From: Desulfobulbaceae bacterium BRH_c16a
Lineage (GTDB): Bacteria; Desulfobacterota; Desulfobulbia; Desulfobulbales; Desulfocapsaceae
NCBI GenBank assembly: GCA_000961725.1
Contig: LADS01000046.1
Span: 62,001 to 126,000 of the forward strand
Direction of reading: 5' to 3'
Length of the DNA: 64,000 bases
The stretch's first letter is position 1; every line of letters starts with the position of its first letter. Below, one piece after another: positions 37,318 to 46,216 of this stretch. The notes beneath the pieces are model-generated. The model was not told the origin of the DNA, ran no database searches, and saw only the letters and a list, made by a program, of their open reading frames with translations. The translations under genes were made by a program, and so were the position numbers.

Positions 37318-37983
37318 ATGATGCAGACAAATGAAAGTATTCGTATCCTGCTTGCGGATGATCATGTCCTCATCCGTCACGGAATCAAGAATATCATGAA
37401 GAAAGATTCCAGGCTTCATGTAGTCGGGGAGGCGAACAACGGAAAAGAACTCCTCAGTTTCCTCGACAGCGCCGAGGTTGATTTGATTATCCTGGACATC
37501 TCCATGCCTGGTATCGGGGGAATGGAGGCCATCGGGATCGTGAAAAGCAAGTATGCCTGGATAAAAATCCTGGTTTTAACCATGCACAAAAACAAGCAGT
37601 ATTTTTATAATGCCATGTCAGCCGGAGCCGATGGATATCTCATGAAAGACGACTCGGACGAAGAACTCCTGGTGGCAATAGAAAAGGTGGTCGCCGGCAA
37701 AAGCTATATTTCACCCTTCATGGCTGAAGACTTTGCCGATGATGTGATTAACATGTACCGAAACGAGAAAAAGAGTCCCTTTCAAGAGTTGACACGGCGG
37801 GAGAAGGAAATTCTGCAGTTGGTTGTGAAAGGCTTTACCAGCAAAAAAATGGCGGAACATCTGCATCTGAGCCAGCGCACCATCGACCACCACCGTTCAA
37901 ATCTGCTGCGCAAGTTCAATCGAAAAAATAGTGTCGATTTAGTCAACTACGCAGTACGCAACGGTTTTATTACTTCCGAGTGA
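37318..37983 (+). CDS. NarL/FixJ-type response regulator
   Basis: A 221-residue two-domain regulator. The receiver has the acidic pair in LLADDH, the phospho-acceptor Asp60 in LDISMPG, the Thr in VLTMHK and the Lys in YLMKDD. The C-terminal LuxR-type helix-turn-helix reads LTRREKEILQLVVKGFTSKKMAEHL and LSQRTIDHHRSNL. No histidine kinase gene is adjacent, so it is an orphan. The open frame begins at 37234, but AGGAG ten bases before ATG 37318 and the receiver start place it there. Targets unknown. Confidence 0.93.
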   Translation: MMQTNESIRILLADDHVLIRHGIKNIMKKDSRLHVVGEANNGKELLSFLDSAEVDLIILDISMPGIGGMEAIGIVKSKYAWIKILVLTMHKNKQYFYNAMSAGADGYLMKDDSDEELLVAIEKVVAGKSYISPFMAEDFADDVINMYRNEKKSPFQELTRREKEILQLVVKGFTSKKMAEHLHLSQRTIDHHRSNLLRKFNRKNSVDLVNYAVRNGFITSE

Positions 37984-38006
37984 TGTACTGCCTCCTGATG
38001 CACATG

Positions 38007-38030
38007 GGAGCGCGGCGATTGTGGCGCTCC
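38007..38030 (+). terminator. Hairpin after the response regulator, possible terminator
   Basis: GGAGCGC (38007-38013) and GCGCTCC (38024-38030) form a GC-rich 7-bp stem 24 bases after the stop codon. No T-run follows, so factor-independent termination is doubtful. Confidence 0.35.
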
Positions 38031-38153
38031 AGATCTATCGGCAGAAACCGGTCGCATCAGAAAAATGAAAGCCGAAATGAGAGAATTGCGCACTCTGTTC
38101 ATTCCCTCACTGTCGCCATTGAAAAATTTTCCTCACCCCAGCAAGCGGGATAA

Positions 38154-38233
38154 GTACCTTCACGAAATTCATTTCTACTGTTTTCAGCCCACTCTTTGGA
38201 GTGAAAAACGAGAAATGAATTTTTAAGGTGCTA
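38154..38233 (+). repeat. 80-bp dyad-symmetric repeat, copy 1
   Basis: Starts GTACCTTCACGAAATTC and ends TAAGGTGCTA. The outer arms are near-complementary (ATTCATTTCT against AGAAATGAAT) and a small central hairpin CACTC/GAGTG lies inside. About four fifths of positions match the copy at 63120-63199 by eye, and both copies are 80 bases. Confidence 0.8.
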
Positions 38234-38340
38234 AAAGAGGGTAAAACATTCAGGTATTTTTCATTAAGGCAAATGTCCATAATGAGGCCGAGCCTTCTCA
38301 TTACTTGATTAATTATCTGATTTATATCGTAAAATATTAT

Positions 38341-38370
38341 TACAATCATTGATTGTAGGTAGAATTACCT
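38341..38370. promoter_or_regulatory. Two adjacent inverted repeats upstream of HU
   Basis: TACAATC-ATT-GATTGTA (38341-38357) and AGGTA-GAAT-TACCT (38357-38370) follow each other directly, 108 bases before the HU start. They look like operator sites or a cruciform; the binding factor is unknown. Confidence 0.4.
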
Positions 38371-38477
38371 AGTGAAAAACAGGTATTTCCGACAATTGTT
38401 TTTTCTGCTGAAGCGGCTAGTAATACAGGTGATATTAACTGTTTCTTACTAACCCAGTGGAGAAAAGGATCAGATCG

Positions 38478-38750
38478 ATGAATAAAGGCGAACTAGTTGC
38501 AACGATAGCAGAAGTCGGCGGCATTACCAAGGTTCAGGCTGAGTTGGCTTTGAACAGAGTGTTGGTCAATATGGCGGATGCCATGGAGAAGGGTGAGAGG
38601 GTGACTCTTTCCGGGTTCGGTTCCTTCAGGGTGGTGGAAAGAGCGGAGCAGAAAGGTCGAAATCCACAGACCGGCCAGAGTATTGTCATTCCGGCCCACA
38701 ATGTCGTAAAATTCAAGCCCGGTAAAAATCTCAGCTACAGGTTGCAATGA
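38478..38750 (+). CDS. HU-family DNA-binding protein
   Basis: A 90-residue nucleoid protein of the HU/IHF family. It starts MNKGELVATIAE and has GFGSFRVVERAEQKGRNPQTG, the conserved arm with RNPQTG, and ends KFKPGKNL. It bends and compacts DNA as a dimer; HU and IHF cannot be told apart safely. The open frame runs upstream to 38457, but AAGGAT nine bases before ATG 38478 and homology fix the start. It stands alone, convergent with lgt 13 bases on. Confidence 0.96.
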   Translation: MNKGELVATIAEVGGITKVQAELALNRVLVNMADAMEKGERVTLSGFGSFRVVERAEQKGRNPQTGQSIVIPAHNVVKFKPGKNLSYRLQ

Positions 38751-38763
38751 TCTGTACAGTGTC

Positions 38764-39570
38764 TCAGGTTCCGGCCCGGCGGAGCCTGAATATCCATACG
38801 AGCAGACCGGCGAGCACCATCACACCGCTGAGGATCTGACCCATGGTGAACAAGTCCAGCAGATATCCTATCTGCTGGTCTGGTTCCCGGAACTGTTCAA
38901 CCAGGATGCGCATGCAGCCATAGCCCGCTAAAAACAAAGCGAAGATACTGCCGTGTGGCCAATAGCGCAGGTTATCCCAGGGTTTGTTGCGTACGGACCA
39001 GAGCACCACAAAGAGCAGAAAGCCTTCAAGCAGGGCTTCGTAGAGTTGCGAGGGATGACGCGGCAAAGGCCCGCCTCCCGGGAAAACCATACCCCAGGGG
39101 ACGTCGGTCGTTCGTCCATACAGCTCACCGTTGATGAAGTTGCCGATCCTGCCAAGACCAAGTCCGATGGGAATGGTGGCAGTGTAGATATCGGCTGCTT
39201 TCCAGTAGTCGATTTCTTTTATCCGGCAATATATCCATCCTCCGAGCAGGACCGCAAAACATGCCCCGTGAAAGCTCATGCCTCCGCTCCAGGTGGCCGG
39301 AATTTCCAGGGGATGGGCGAGGTAATAGGGAAGATTATAAAAAAGCACATAGCCGAGCCTTCCGCCAATGATCACGGCAAGGATAAGTACCATATTGAGA
39401 TTTTCGAAGTGTTCGTCCAGCCGGTGATATGAATGCTGACGTATCTGGCGGCGTACCAGAATATAGCTCGCAAGAAAGCCAAGGACGTACATCAAGCCGT
39501 ACCAGCGAACGGACAGTGGGCCGAGGTGGAATATTACAGGATCGATTTCGGGAAAGATTAAAGGAGCCAT
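38764..39570 (-). CDS. lgt: Prolipoprotein diacylglyceryl transferase
   Basis: A 268-residue inner-membrane enzyme with about seven membrane segments, which moves diacylglycerol from phosphatidylglycerol to the lipobox cysteine of prolipoproteins. The Lgt signature GRIGNFINGELYGR is intact, and SVRWYGLMYVLGF with the essential Tyr and WSGGMSFHGA with the essential His are present. It would act on lipoproteins such as the TPR protein at 47661-49940. Confidence 0.97.
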   Translation of the reverse strand: MAPLIFPEIDPVIFHLGPLSVRWYGLMYVLGFLASYILVRRQIRQHSYHRLDEHFENLNMVLILAVIIGGRLGYVLFYNLPYYLAHPLEIPATWSGGMSFHGACFAVLLGGWIYCRIKEIDYWKAADIYTATIPIGLGLGRIGNFINGELYGRTTDVPWGMVFPGGGPLPRHPSQLYEALLEGFLLFVVLWSVRNKPWDNLRYWPHGSIFALFLAGYGCMRILVEQFREPDQQIGYLLDLFTMGQILSGVMVLAGLLVWIFRLRRAGT

Positions 39571-39589
39571 GGCGCGGGAATTATAAAGT

Positions 39590-41485
39590 TTATACCTGCT
39601 TCTGCAGCTTTTTCAGGTGAACCTGCAATACCGAGATCGCGGCCGGGGTAATTCCGGAGATTCTTGAGGCCTGACCGAGGGATACCGGTTGTATCCTGGT
39701 CAATTTTTCCACGACTTCATTGGAGAGTCCGGAGAGGGACCGATAATCGATGTTTTTTGGGAGAAGCATCGATTCCATTTTCTTAAAGCGGGCAACCTGT
39801 TCATCTTGACGATCGATATACCCTTTGAATTTTACCTGCAGTTCTATTTCTTCTTTCACTGCACTTTCGTTCAGTTCGGCAAGAGCGCCCTGGTCCAGCT
39901 CGGCGATTGGCAGCGAGGTAAAAGAATCGATCGACAGTTCCGGACGCCGCAGCAGATCGGCCAGTGAACATTTCTGCTTGAGGGAACTGCTGTTCAGACA
40001 AGAGAGCGCTTCGTTGACCGCCGGCACAGGCTTTACGGCAATGGTCTCCAGCGCCTCTATGCCGGCGTGGATTGCCTGTTGTTTCTGCCGGAACTTCTCG
40101 TACGCAGCTTCTTTGACGAGACCAATATTAAAGCCGATCTCGGTCAGACGGGCATCGGCATTATCCTCCCGCAGGAGCAGCCGGTATTCGGCCCGGGAGG
40201 TGAAAAGCCTGTACGGCTCCTTGGTGCCGCAGGTGACGAGATCATCGATGAGGACCCCGATATAGGCCTGGGAACGATCGAGGATCAAAGGATCTTCATT
40301 GCGGCAGTATCGCACCGCATTGATCCCGGCAATCAACCCCTGGGCCGCGGCCTCTTCATACCCTGAAGTCCCGTTGATCTGTCCGGCCAGGAAGAGTCCT
40401 TGAATCTGTTTGGTCTCAAGGGAGGGATGAAGCCCGAGAGGGTCGATATAATCATACTCGATCGCGTATCCGGGTCTGATGATCTGAGCCTTTTCCAGTC
40501 CCTTGATGGAGTGGATCATGGCAGTCTGGGTGGCGAGCGGCAGACTGGTCGGCAACCCGTTGGGGTAGACCTCGACAGTATCCAACCCTTCGGGTTCGAG
40601 AAAAATCTGGTGACGGTCCTTCTCCGGGAAGCGCATGATCTTGTCTTCGATGGATGGACAGTATCGTGCCCCTATTCCTTTGATGATGCCCGTATACATC
40701 GGTGACTTGTCGATGCCGCGGCGAATGACCTCATGAGTGCGGTCGTTGGTATAGGTAATATGGCAAGGCAGTTGCGGCAGGGTGTAGCCGCCTTTTGAAG
40801 AATAGGAAAAATGGGCCGGCGGATTATCGCTATGCTGGACCTCGAGGCCGGTATAATCGATAGAATGGGAGGCGAGCCGGGGTACGGTGCCGGTTTTCAT
40901 GCGGCCGACGGCAAAACCGTTTTCCTTGAACCAGGTAGACAACCTGATAGCGGGCGAATCGCCCAGCCGGCCTGCCGGAAAGTTTTTCAGGCCGATATGG
41001 ACCAGGCCGTTCAGGAATGTGCCTGTGGCGACAACCACTGCCGTGGTACGGATCTCTTCTTCAAGGGAGGTACGGATACCATATATCCGATCGTTTTCAA
41101 CGAGCAGGCCGTCCACCACCGTCTGTTTGACGGTGAGGTTTTCCTGGTTTTCAACGATCGATTTCATCCTCAACCGGTAGAGCAGTCGGTCGGCCTGGGC
41201 TCTGGACGAACGTACCGCCGGGCCTTTGCTGGTGTTCAGGCGGCGAAACTGGATGGATGTCGCATCGATGTTGCCGGCCATCTCCCCCCCGAGCGCATCG
41301 ATTTCCCGAACCAGATGTCCTTTTGCCAGACCGCCGATGGCGGGATTGCAGGACATTGCCCCGATAGTATCGGCATTGATCACCGTGAGCAGGGTTTTGC
41401 AGCCCATTCTGGCTGCTGCCAGGGCGGCTTCGCAACCGGCATGGCCGGCGCCGATAACTACGACATCGTATTCTTCGGTCATCAT
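39590..41485 (-). CDS. mnmG: tRNA uridine 5-carboxymethylaminomethyl modification protein MnmG
   Basis: A 631-residue FAD protein that with MnmE modifies U34 in the wobble position of certain tRNAs. [12 protein letters not shown] is the dinucleotide motif, and [49 protein letters not shown] in pattern, and [10 protein letters not shown] are family marks. The frame reaches a TTG at 41491; ATG 41485 or 41482 is more likely. Its partner gene mnmE lies 4.7 kb away on the other strand, instead of next to it. Confidence 0.97.
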   Translation of the reverse strand: MMTEEYDVVVIGAGHAGCEAALAAARMGCKTLLTVINADTIGAMSCNPAIGGLAKGHLVREIDALGGEMAGNIDATSIQFRRLNTSKGPAVRSSRAQADRLLYRLRMKSIVENQENLTVKQTVVDGLLVENDRIYGIRTSLEEEIRTTAVVVATGTFLNGLVHIGLKNFPAGRLGDSPAIRLSTWFKENGFAVGRMKTGTVPRLASHSIDYTGLEVQHSDNPPAHFSYSSKGGYTLPQLPCHITYTNDRTHEVIRRGIDKSPMYTGIIKGIGARYCPSIEDKIMRFPEKDRHQIFLEPEGLDTVEVYPNGLPTSLPLATQTAMIHSIKGLEKAQIIRPGYAIEYDYIDPLGLHPSLETKQIQGLFLAGQINGTSGYEEAAAQGLIAGINAVRYCRNEDPLILDRSQAYIGVLIDDLVTCGTKEPYRLFTSRAEYRLLLREDNADARLTEIGFNIGLVKEAAYEKFRQKQQAIHAGIEALETIAVKPVPAVNEALSCLNSSSLKQKCSLADLLRRPELSIDSFTSLPIAELDQGALAELNESAVKEEIELQVKFKGYIDRQDEQVARFKKMESMLLPKNIDYRSLSGLSNEVVEKLTRIQPVSLGQASRISGITPAAISVLQVHLKKLQKQV

Positions 41486-41528
41486 GTGCAAGAGAGTAGC
41501 CTGAGGTTGTTCTGTAGGTTCAAGATTT

Positions 41529-42389
41529 TCACGGAGTTGTGGCTCGCTGTGAGCCGGTCTGATCTTTCTGCCACCATATGAGGGCCCATTGCGGCGGCGT
41601 TGCCCGGCGGACAGTCAATCGGTCGGCATCGGAGCTGATTGTTTGCCTGGAGATGTAGTGCTCCAGGGCGGCCATTTCAGGTGGGGTGATGTCGTGGAAC
41701 ATCCAGCTGTACGAGGCAACTGCCTCATCCATTGAGCTGTAGCTAACATCCTGTTCGAGCCTCAGGACCATGACATTGGCGTGGATTCCAAGGGTGTACA
41801 GGATGTTGAGGGTGTAAATGTAGTCGGGACCGGGAGCGAAAGGCCGGCCAAGCGCTTCAAAGGCCCCGATCTCAAAAGGTGTTACTCCGATCCGGTCGCT
41901 GAGAAACACATATTGCAAGGCAAAAGCGTTGATTTTCTCAAGGGCTGCCTTAAGATCTTTTACTCCCATCGCTCTGGAGGCTATGGCGATATCATGGGGT
42001 TGTATTCCCCTGGCCTGCCAGTCGTCTTCCCAGGCGCAGTGCACGGTGTTGATATTGCCTATCCGTTCGGCTCCGGCGAGTTCCTCCAGCGTATCGAGCA
42101 TTGAGCGGGAAAAATCGACGGCGGTAACGCTCTTCACCTTTTTGGCGATGGGGAGAGCAAGGGTGCCGGGCCCGGAACCGATGTCGAGCACGGTCATATC
42201 CTGTTGAAGGGGAAGGTGGGAAAGAAACAGTTCTATGTAGGCGGAGCTTTTATTCCTGCCGGCAAACGAACGAGCCTTTCCATCCCATTCCTTGGCATTT
42301 TTGTTTTGCCAGCCCTTCTTTTTCAGGGCATTTTCCCGGAGGACTGTCCAGTCGATATCGGCGTATGTCTTAAGTGAGAAATCTGTCAT
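41529..42389 (-). CDS. SAM-dependent class I methyltransferase
   Basis: A 286-residue Rossmann-fold methyltransferase. [16 protein letters not shown] is the SAM-binding motif I and VDFSRSMLD the acidic loop. The N-terminal [28 protein letters not shown] stretch in pattern recalls a family of uncharacterised methyltransferases in anaerobic deltaproteobacteria and relatives. The frame is open to 42539, but the homologous part begins with MTDFSLKTY at ATG 42389. Substrate unknown. It lies 44 bases upstream of mnmG on the same strand. Confidence 0.85.
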   Translation of the reverse strand: MTDFSLKTYADIDWTVLRENALKKKGWQNKNAKEWDGKARSFAGRNKSSAYIELFLSHLPLQQDMTVLDIGSGPGTLALPIAKKVKSVTAVDFSRSMLDTLEELAGAERIGNINTVHCAWEDDWQARGIQPHDIAIASRAMGVKDLKAALEKINAFALQYVFLSDRIGVTPFEIGAFEALGRPFAPGPDYIYTLNILYTLGIHANVMVLRLEQDVSYSSMDEAVASYSWMFHDITPPEMAALEHYISRQTISSDADRLTVRRATPPQWALIWWQKDQTGSQRATTP

Positions 42390-42738
42390 GAAAGAATCTG
42401 GCGTATCCTTGATTTTGTCGATGGGCAATAATCGTTCACCGGTACACATCAAAAGACTGCATAACAGGGGAGATATTACAGGTGAGAGCATAGCATAGCC
42501 GGTAGTCTTCTGCAATACGCGGGTGGCCGGAGAAAACAAAAATGTTTGACACTAAGGGTTATGTGTGGTTAATATTGCTGGTTTGTAATTTGTCATCCTG
42601 GCGATGGTCACAGTGCCGTCCAGAGGGAATAACAGGCTCGGGAAACAGTCGTAATTGCGCACCTATAAGCTTTCCTGAACCTCTTAAGCTAAAAAAACAT
42701 GGAAATCCCATGGATTTCTCACAATGAGGAAGTAAAGA
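42390..42738. other. Divergent intergenic region methyltransferase / rpmH
   Basis: About 350 bases with the rpmH promoter and a leader of about 160 bases. One near-consensus DnaA box, TGTGGTTAA (42564-42572), overlaps the -10 box. No cluster of DnaA boxes or AT-rich unwinding element was found, so this is not called an origin. Confidence 0.45.
42546..42574 (+). promoter_or_regulatory. Sigma-70 promoter for rpmH-rnpA operon
   Basis: Consensus TTGACA (42546-42551), exact 17-base spacer, TTAATA (42569-42574). A DnaA-box-like TGTGGTTAA overlaps the -10 element. Confidence 0.68.
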
Positions 42739-42876
42739 ATGAGCAAGCGAACTTTTCAGCCAAGCAACATCAAGCGCAAGCATACCCACGGTTTTCGTGA
42801 AAGAATGAGTACCCGTGCCGGCAGGGCGGTGTTGTCGTCACGCAGGGCCAAAGGCCGAAAAAGGCTGTCGGCTTAA
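42739..42876 (+). CDS. rpmH: 50S ribosomal protein L34
   Basis: A 45-codon gene encoding the typical L34 sequence: [19 protein letters not shown], then [17 protein letters not shown] and [15 protein letters not shown] lies nine bases before the ATG. It heads the conserved rpmH-rnpA-yidD-yidC-khpB-mnmE cluster; the rnpA start follows the stop after three bases. Confidence 0.98.
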   Translation: MSKRTFQPSNIKRKHTHGFRERMSTRAGRAVLSSRRAKGRKRLSA

Positions 42877-42879
42877 CCG

Positions 42880-43236
42880 TTGACCGGTAAACGTCTTCCC
42901 AAAAGTGCTCTGCTGCGCAAGGGGTGGGAGTTCGAGCACGTCTACAGCGGTGGAAAACGTTTGCATGGTGAAGGTTTTACCCTCGTCTGCCGCGAGAACA
43001 TAACGGGATCGAGCAGGCTGGGCATAAGCGTTCATCGAAAGATTCGTGGCGCCGTGAAGAGAAATCGCCTCAAACGAATTATCCGGGAGTCGTTCCGACT
43101 TTGGCAGGAACAGTATCCGTCGGGAGCGGATATTGTTTTTGCCGTTCGTCCCGACTTCACCTGCTTGCATCCCCAGGACATCCGCATGGCAATAGCCTCC
43201 CTTGCCAGCACTGTTCGCTCTGCCAAGAACGCATGA
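42880..43236 (+). CDS. rnpA: Ribonuclease P protein component
   Basis: A 118-residue basic protein that assists the RNase P RNA in tRNA 5' maturation. [27 protein letters not shown] holds the RNR motif of the family. Translation begins at TTG 42880, three bases after rpmH, and an ATG is not available nearby in frame, so the rare start is likely used and coupled. The stop is one base before yidD. Confidence 0.96.
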   Translation: MTGKRLPKSALLRKGWEFEHVYSGGKRLHGEGFTLVCRENITGSSRLGISVHRKIRGAVKRNRLKRIIRESFRLWQEQYPSGADIVFAVRPDFTCLHPQDIRMAIASLASTVRSAKNA

Positions 43237-43237
43237 A

Positions 43238-43465
43238 ATGATGGGCGGCAACTTCCTCAAGACGGTGTTTGTCGGATTCGTGCGCGGGTATCAGTACTTT
43301 ATCTCACCCATTTTTCCACCCAGTTGCCGTTTTATTCCCACTTGTTCCGCGTACACAATTGAGGCAATTGAGAAATACGGGGTCATTCGGGGCACTCTTC
43401 TCGGAGTGTGGCGAATTCTCCGTTGTAATCCTTTTTCCCGAGGCGGGTATGATCCGTTACAATAG
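43238..43465 (+). CDS. yidD: Membrane protein insertion efficiency factor YidD
   Basis: A 75-residue membrane-associated protein of the YidD family. [20 protein letters not shown] and [14 protein letters not shown] are diagnostic. The longer open frame from 43202 lies inside rnpA; ATG 43238, one base after the rnpA stop, is the better start. It helps YidC-dependent insertion. Confidence 0.95.
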   Translation: MMGGNFLKTVFVGFVRGYQYFISPIFPPSCRFIPTCSAYTIEAIEKYGVIRGTLLGVWRILRCNPFSRGGYDPLQ

Positions 43466-43538
43466 ACGGGGCGTTCGCCTAAAATTTTGTTAATTGACAC
43501 GACTCCCCCGGGTGTTGCCATAATTTAAGGTAAGTATC

Positions 43539-45218
43539 ATGGATACCTATAGAGCTTTTCTCGCTATCATAATTTCATTTGTGATTTTGCTTGGCTATCA
43601 ATATTTTTTTGTTGGCATGAACCCACCTGCCACAGTCACGGAAACGGTTCAGCCGCAGCAGGGACAACAGGCGCAGACGGCCGTGCCGGCGGAACCGGCC
43701 AGGCCCGAGGCTGTCGCACAACCTTCTGCCGGTGCTTCTCTTCCGGCAGTCAGTTACGATCGGGAGCCAAAAAACATAACCATCGACACCGATCTGTATA
43801 CCGCCATCCTGTCCGAGGACGGCGGGACAATCAGGAGCTTTGTCCTGAAAAATCACAAAGAAACCAATGCAGAGAACTCGCCGGGCATGCAGCTGGTGAA
43901 AACCGATGCCACGCAGGGCTTTCCATTGCAGTTTTCCTGGGGAACTGCCGTAACCCCTCAGGTGCTCTACAGCACTGACAAAGAGAAGCTGAGGCTGTCA
44001 CATGACAAAGCCTCAGCCGAGTTGCGGATGGTGGGGCAAGCAGCTAACGGTCTTACAGTGGAAAGAGTCTATGGTTTCAACAACGACAGTTACCTGATCG
44101 ATGTTTCCATAAAGGTTAGGAACTCCGCAGAAAATCTTCTTCAGGGCATTCCCCAGTTGGAGCTGGTCAACGTGAGGTTTGAGGGTGTTGCCAGTCCTGC
44201 CGATAACTTCCTGTTCGCCGGACCAGTCGCCTATATCAATGGTGAACTGCAGGAAATTGACAGTGATGATTTCAAGGACGGTCCCACAACCCTCCAGGGA
44301 AATATCGAATGGGCAGGTTTTGAGGGTAATTACTTTCTTTGCGGGATAGTGCCTCTTGAAGGGGCCGGTGCGTCCTTTACCGCCCGGGGCACGGAGAATC
44401 TGGCTAACACACACCTTGCCGGGACTCTCGATACTCTCCAGCCAGGAACCGAGAAGGAGTATAAATATCACGTCTTCTATGGACCTAAGAAGCTGGATAT
44501 GCTTAAAAACATCGGATACAACCTCGATAAATCGGTCAATTTCGGCTGGTTTGATGTTATAGCCAAACCGACCCTCTGGCTGCTTAATCTGTTTTATGAG
44601 TATTGCCGCAACTACGGGGTAGCTATAATATTAGTAACAGTGCTCTTCAAGGCAGCTTTCTGGCCTATTTCCCAGAAGGGCCTGAAGTCGATGAAGAACA
44701 TGCAGAAATTGCAGCCGAAGATGGTGAAGATCAAGGAAAAGTACAAAAATGATCCGACCAGAATGAACCAGGAGGTGATGAGTCTGTATAAAACCTACAA
44801 AGTGAACCCCCTGGGCGGCTGTCTGCCGATGGTTTTGCAGATTCCGGTCTTTTTTGCCCTGTATAAGGTGCTTCTGCAAAGTATCGAACTGCGACACGCG
44901 CCGTTTATGTTGTGGATTTCCGATCTCTCCGCGCCCGACCGTTTGTGGCTGGGCTTCGATATCCCTTACTTGGGTGGGCTGCCGGTGCTTACTTTGCTGA
45001 TGGGTGCTTCGATGTTCTTTCAACAGAAGCTTTCTCCCACTACTGCCGATCCGACCCAGGCAAAAATAATGATGTTTTTGCCGGTAATTTTTACATTCAT
45101 GTTTCTCAATTTTGCTTCCGGCCTCGTTCTCTACTGGTTTATCAATAACCTGCTCTCCATACTCCAGCAGGTCCTGATTAATCGTGAGACGAAGAAACCG
45201 GAAGCCGCCCAGGCGTAG
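43539..45218 (+). CDS. yidC: Membrane protein insertase YidC
   Basis: A 559-residue insertase of the long Gram-negative form. An N-terminal membrane anchor (about residues 5-24) is followed by a Pro/Gln-rich linker, a periplasmic beta domain to about residue 330, and the core: VTVLFKAAFWPISQKGLKSMK, LGGCLPMVLQIPVFFALYKVL, and the last helices with FTFMFLNFASGLVLYW. It inserts membrane proteins with or without SecYEG. A gap of 73 bases after yidD has no clear terminator. Confidence 0.98.
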   Translation: MDTYRAFLAIIISFVILLGYQYFFVGMNPPATVTETVQPQQGQQAQTAVPAEPARPEAVAQPSAGASLPAVSYDREPKNITIDTDLYTAILSEDGGTIRSFVLKNHKETNAENSPGMQLVKTDATQGFPLQFSWGTAVTPQVLYSTDKEKLRLSHDKASAELRMVGQAANGLTVERVYGFNNDSYLIDVSIKVRNSAENLLQGIPQLELVNVRFEGVASPADNFLFAGPVAYINGELQEIDSDDFKDGPTTLQGNIEWAGFEGNYFLCGIVPLEGAGASFTARGTENLANTHLAGTLDTLQPGTEKEYKYHVFYGPKKLDMLKNIGYNLDKSVNFGWFDVIAKPTLWLLNLFYEYCRNYGVAIILVTVLFKAAFWPISQKGLKSMKNMQKLQPKMVKIKEKYKNDPTRMNQEVMSLYKTYKVNPLGGCLPMVLQIPVFFALYKVLLQSIELRHAPFMLWISDLSAPDRLWLGFDIPYLGGLPVLTLLMGASMFFQQKLSPTTADPTQAKIMMFLPVIFTFMFLNFASGLVLYWFINNLLSILQQVLINRETKKPEAAQA

Positions 45219-45287
45219 CGGCTCCGGAAAGATTGCAGGAAACGGTGTCAGATCAGTTTGTTGAGATATAAACGAAAAGGTAATTCA

Positions 45288-46184
45288 ATGTCTTTTAAAA
45301 AAAACGATTTTTACGGCAAAGACGTTGCTGAGGCTATAAAAAAAGCGTGTGATGCTCTGGGGGCTCCTCAGGAAAATCTTGATATTGAGGTGATCGAGAC
45401 GGGGTCGACCGGGATCTTTGGCCTTATTCGGAAAAAAGCACGGATTCGGGTAACTCTAAAACCCGAAATCGAAGAGGAAAATGTCTTTGAGATGGAAACG
45501 CTTCTTCCTTCAGGCGTGAAGGTCGAGGAGCCGGAAGATATCGAAGATGAACTGCCCCCGGCGCAAAGCATCCATGTCGAAACGCAAACCGATGAAGAGG
45601 ATGAAGAGGATGACTTGCCTCCAGGCGAGGAGCAGGAAGGTGAGGCCAGTCCGGAGAGCCTGAAGATTGTCGAAGACGAGGTCTTGCGGCTTACCGAATT
45701 GATGGGCTTTCCCTCCACCCTTGAAGTTCAGGCATCCGGATTGGCTGTGACGTGTACCCTCCGCGGAGAACATGAAGAGAACCTTGCCGGACAGGATGGC
45801 AAGGTCCTCGACAGCCTGCAGTATATCCTGCGTAAAATCGTCAGCCGAAAGGTGTCGGAGCGTTTAAGAATATCTGTCAATGTCGGCGACTTTCGGGAAA
45901 AGCGGCTGGATGAATTGAAAATAAAGGCGGCTGAGCTTGCCGCCCTGGTGAAAGCGGACGGCAAAACCCAGGTTCTGCCTGGGCTCAACCCTTCGGAGAG
46001 GAGAATCATTCATATGATTTTCCAGGAGGACAAGGAAATCCGAAGCCGCTCTGTCGGGGATGGCCTGTTTAAGAAGATTCTTATTTACAAGCCAGGCAAA
46101 GGTAACCGTCCTAACGGCCGCAAACGTTCACAATCGAAGGGGCGACAGGGAAAATCCGGGAATAAGCAAAACCGGGAATCCTGA
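45288..46184 (+). CDS. khpB: Jag/KhpB-type RNA-binding protein
   Basis: A 298-residue protein with three parts: a Jag-N domain at the start (FYGKDVAEAIKKAC with TGIFGLIRKKARI), an acidic Glu/Asp-rich linker of about 90 residues, then a KH domain (AGQDGKVLDSLQYILRKIV) and an R3H domain (NPSERRIIHMIFQED followed by SRSVGDG). The tail is strongly basic. Members bind RNA and influence cell-division and envelope genes. ATG 45288 with AAAAGG seven bases upstream is the likely start; the frame is open to 45258. Confidence 0.93.
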   Translation: MSFKKNDFYGKDVAEAIKKACDALGAPQENLDIEVIETGSTGIFGLIRKKARIRVTLKPEIEEENVFEMETLLPSGVKVEEPEDIEDELPPAQSIHVETQTDEEDEEDDLPPGEEQEGEASPESLKIVEDEVLRLTELMGFPSTLEVQASGLAVTCTLRGEHEENLAGQDGKVLDSLQYILRKIVSRKVSERLRISVNVGDFREKRLDELKIKAAELAALVKADGKTQVLPGLNPSERRIIHMIFQEDKEIRSRSVGDGLFKKILIYKPGKGNRPNGRKRSQSKGRQGKSGNKQNRES

Positions 46185-46216
46185 ACAACGACGGCGAGCC
46201 CCTTGGAGGTAAGCTG

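Larger units (their letters stand above)
37984..38477. other. 494-base intergenic region before the HU gene
   Basis: It holds, in order, a GC-rich hairpin, the first copy of an 80-bp dyad repeat, an AT-rich stretch, and two adjacent small inverted repeats. TTGTTT (38397) with TAATAC (38422) might be a promoter with a 19-base spacer, but it is weak. Confidence 0.45.

Noticed and set aside
36985..37419. Minus-strand frame of 144 codons between nhaD and the response regulator
   Set aside because: It overlaps the nhaD promoter and the regulator start and has no protein-like composition.
42390..42738. Replication origin next to rpmH
   Set aside because: Gene context suggests an origin nearby, but only one imperfect DnaA box and no unwinding element are present.
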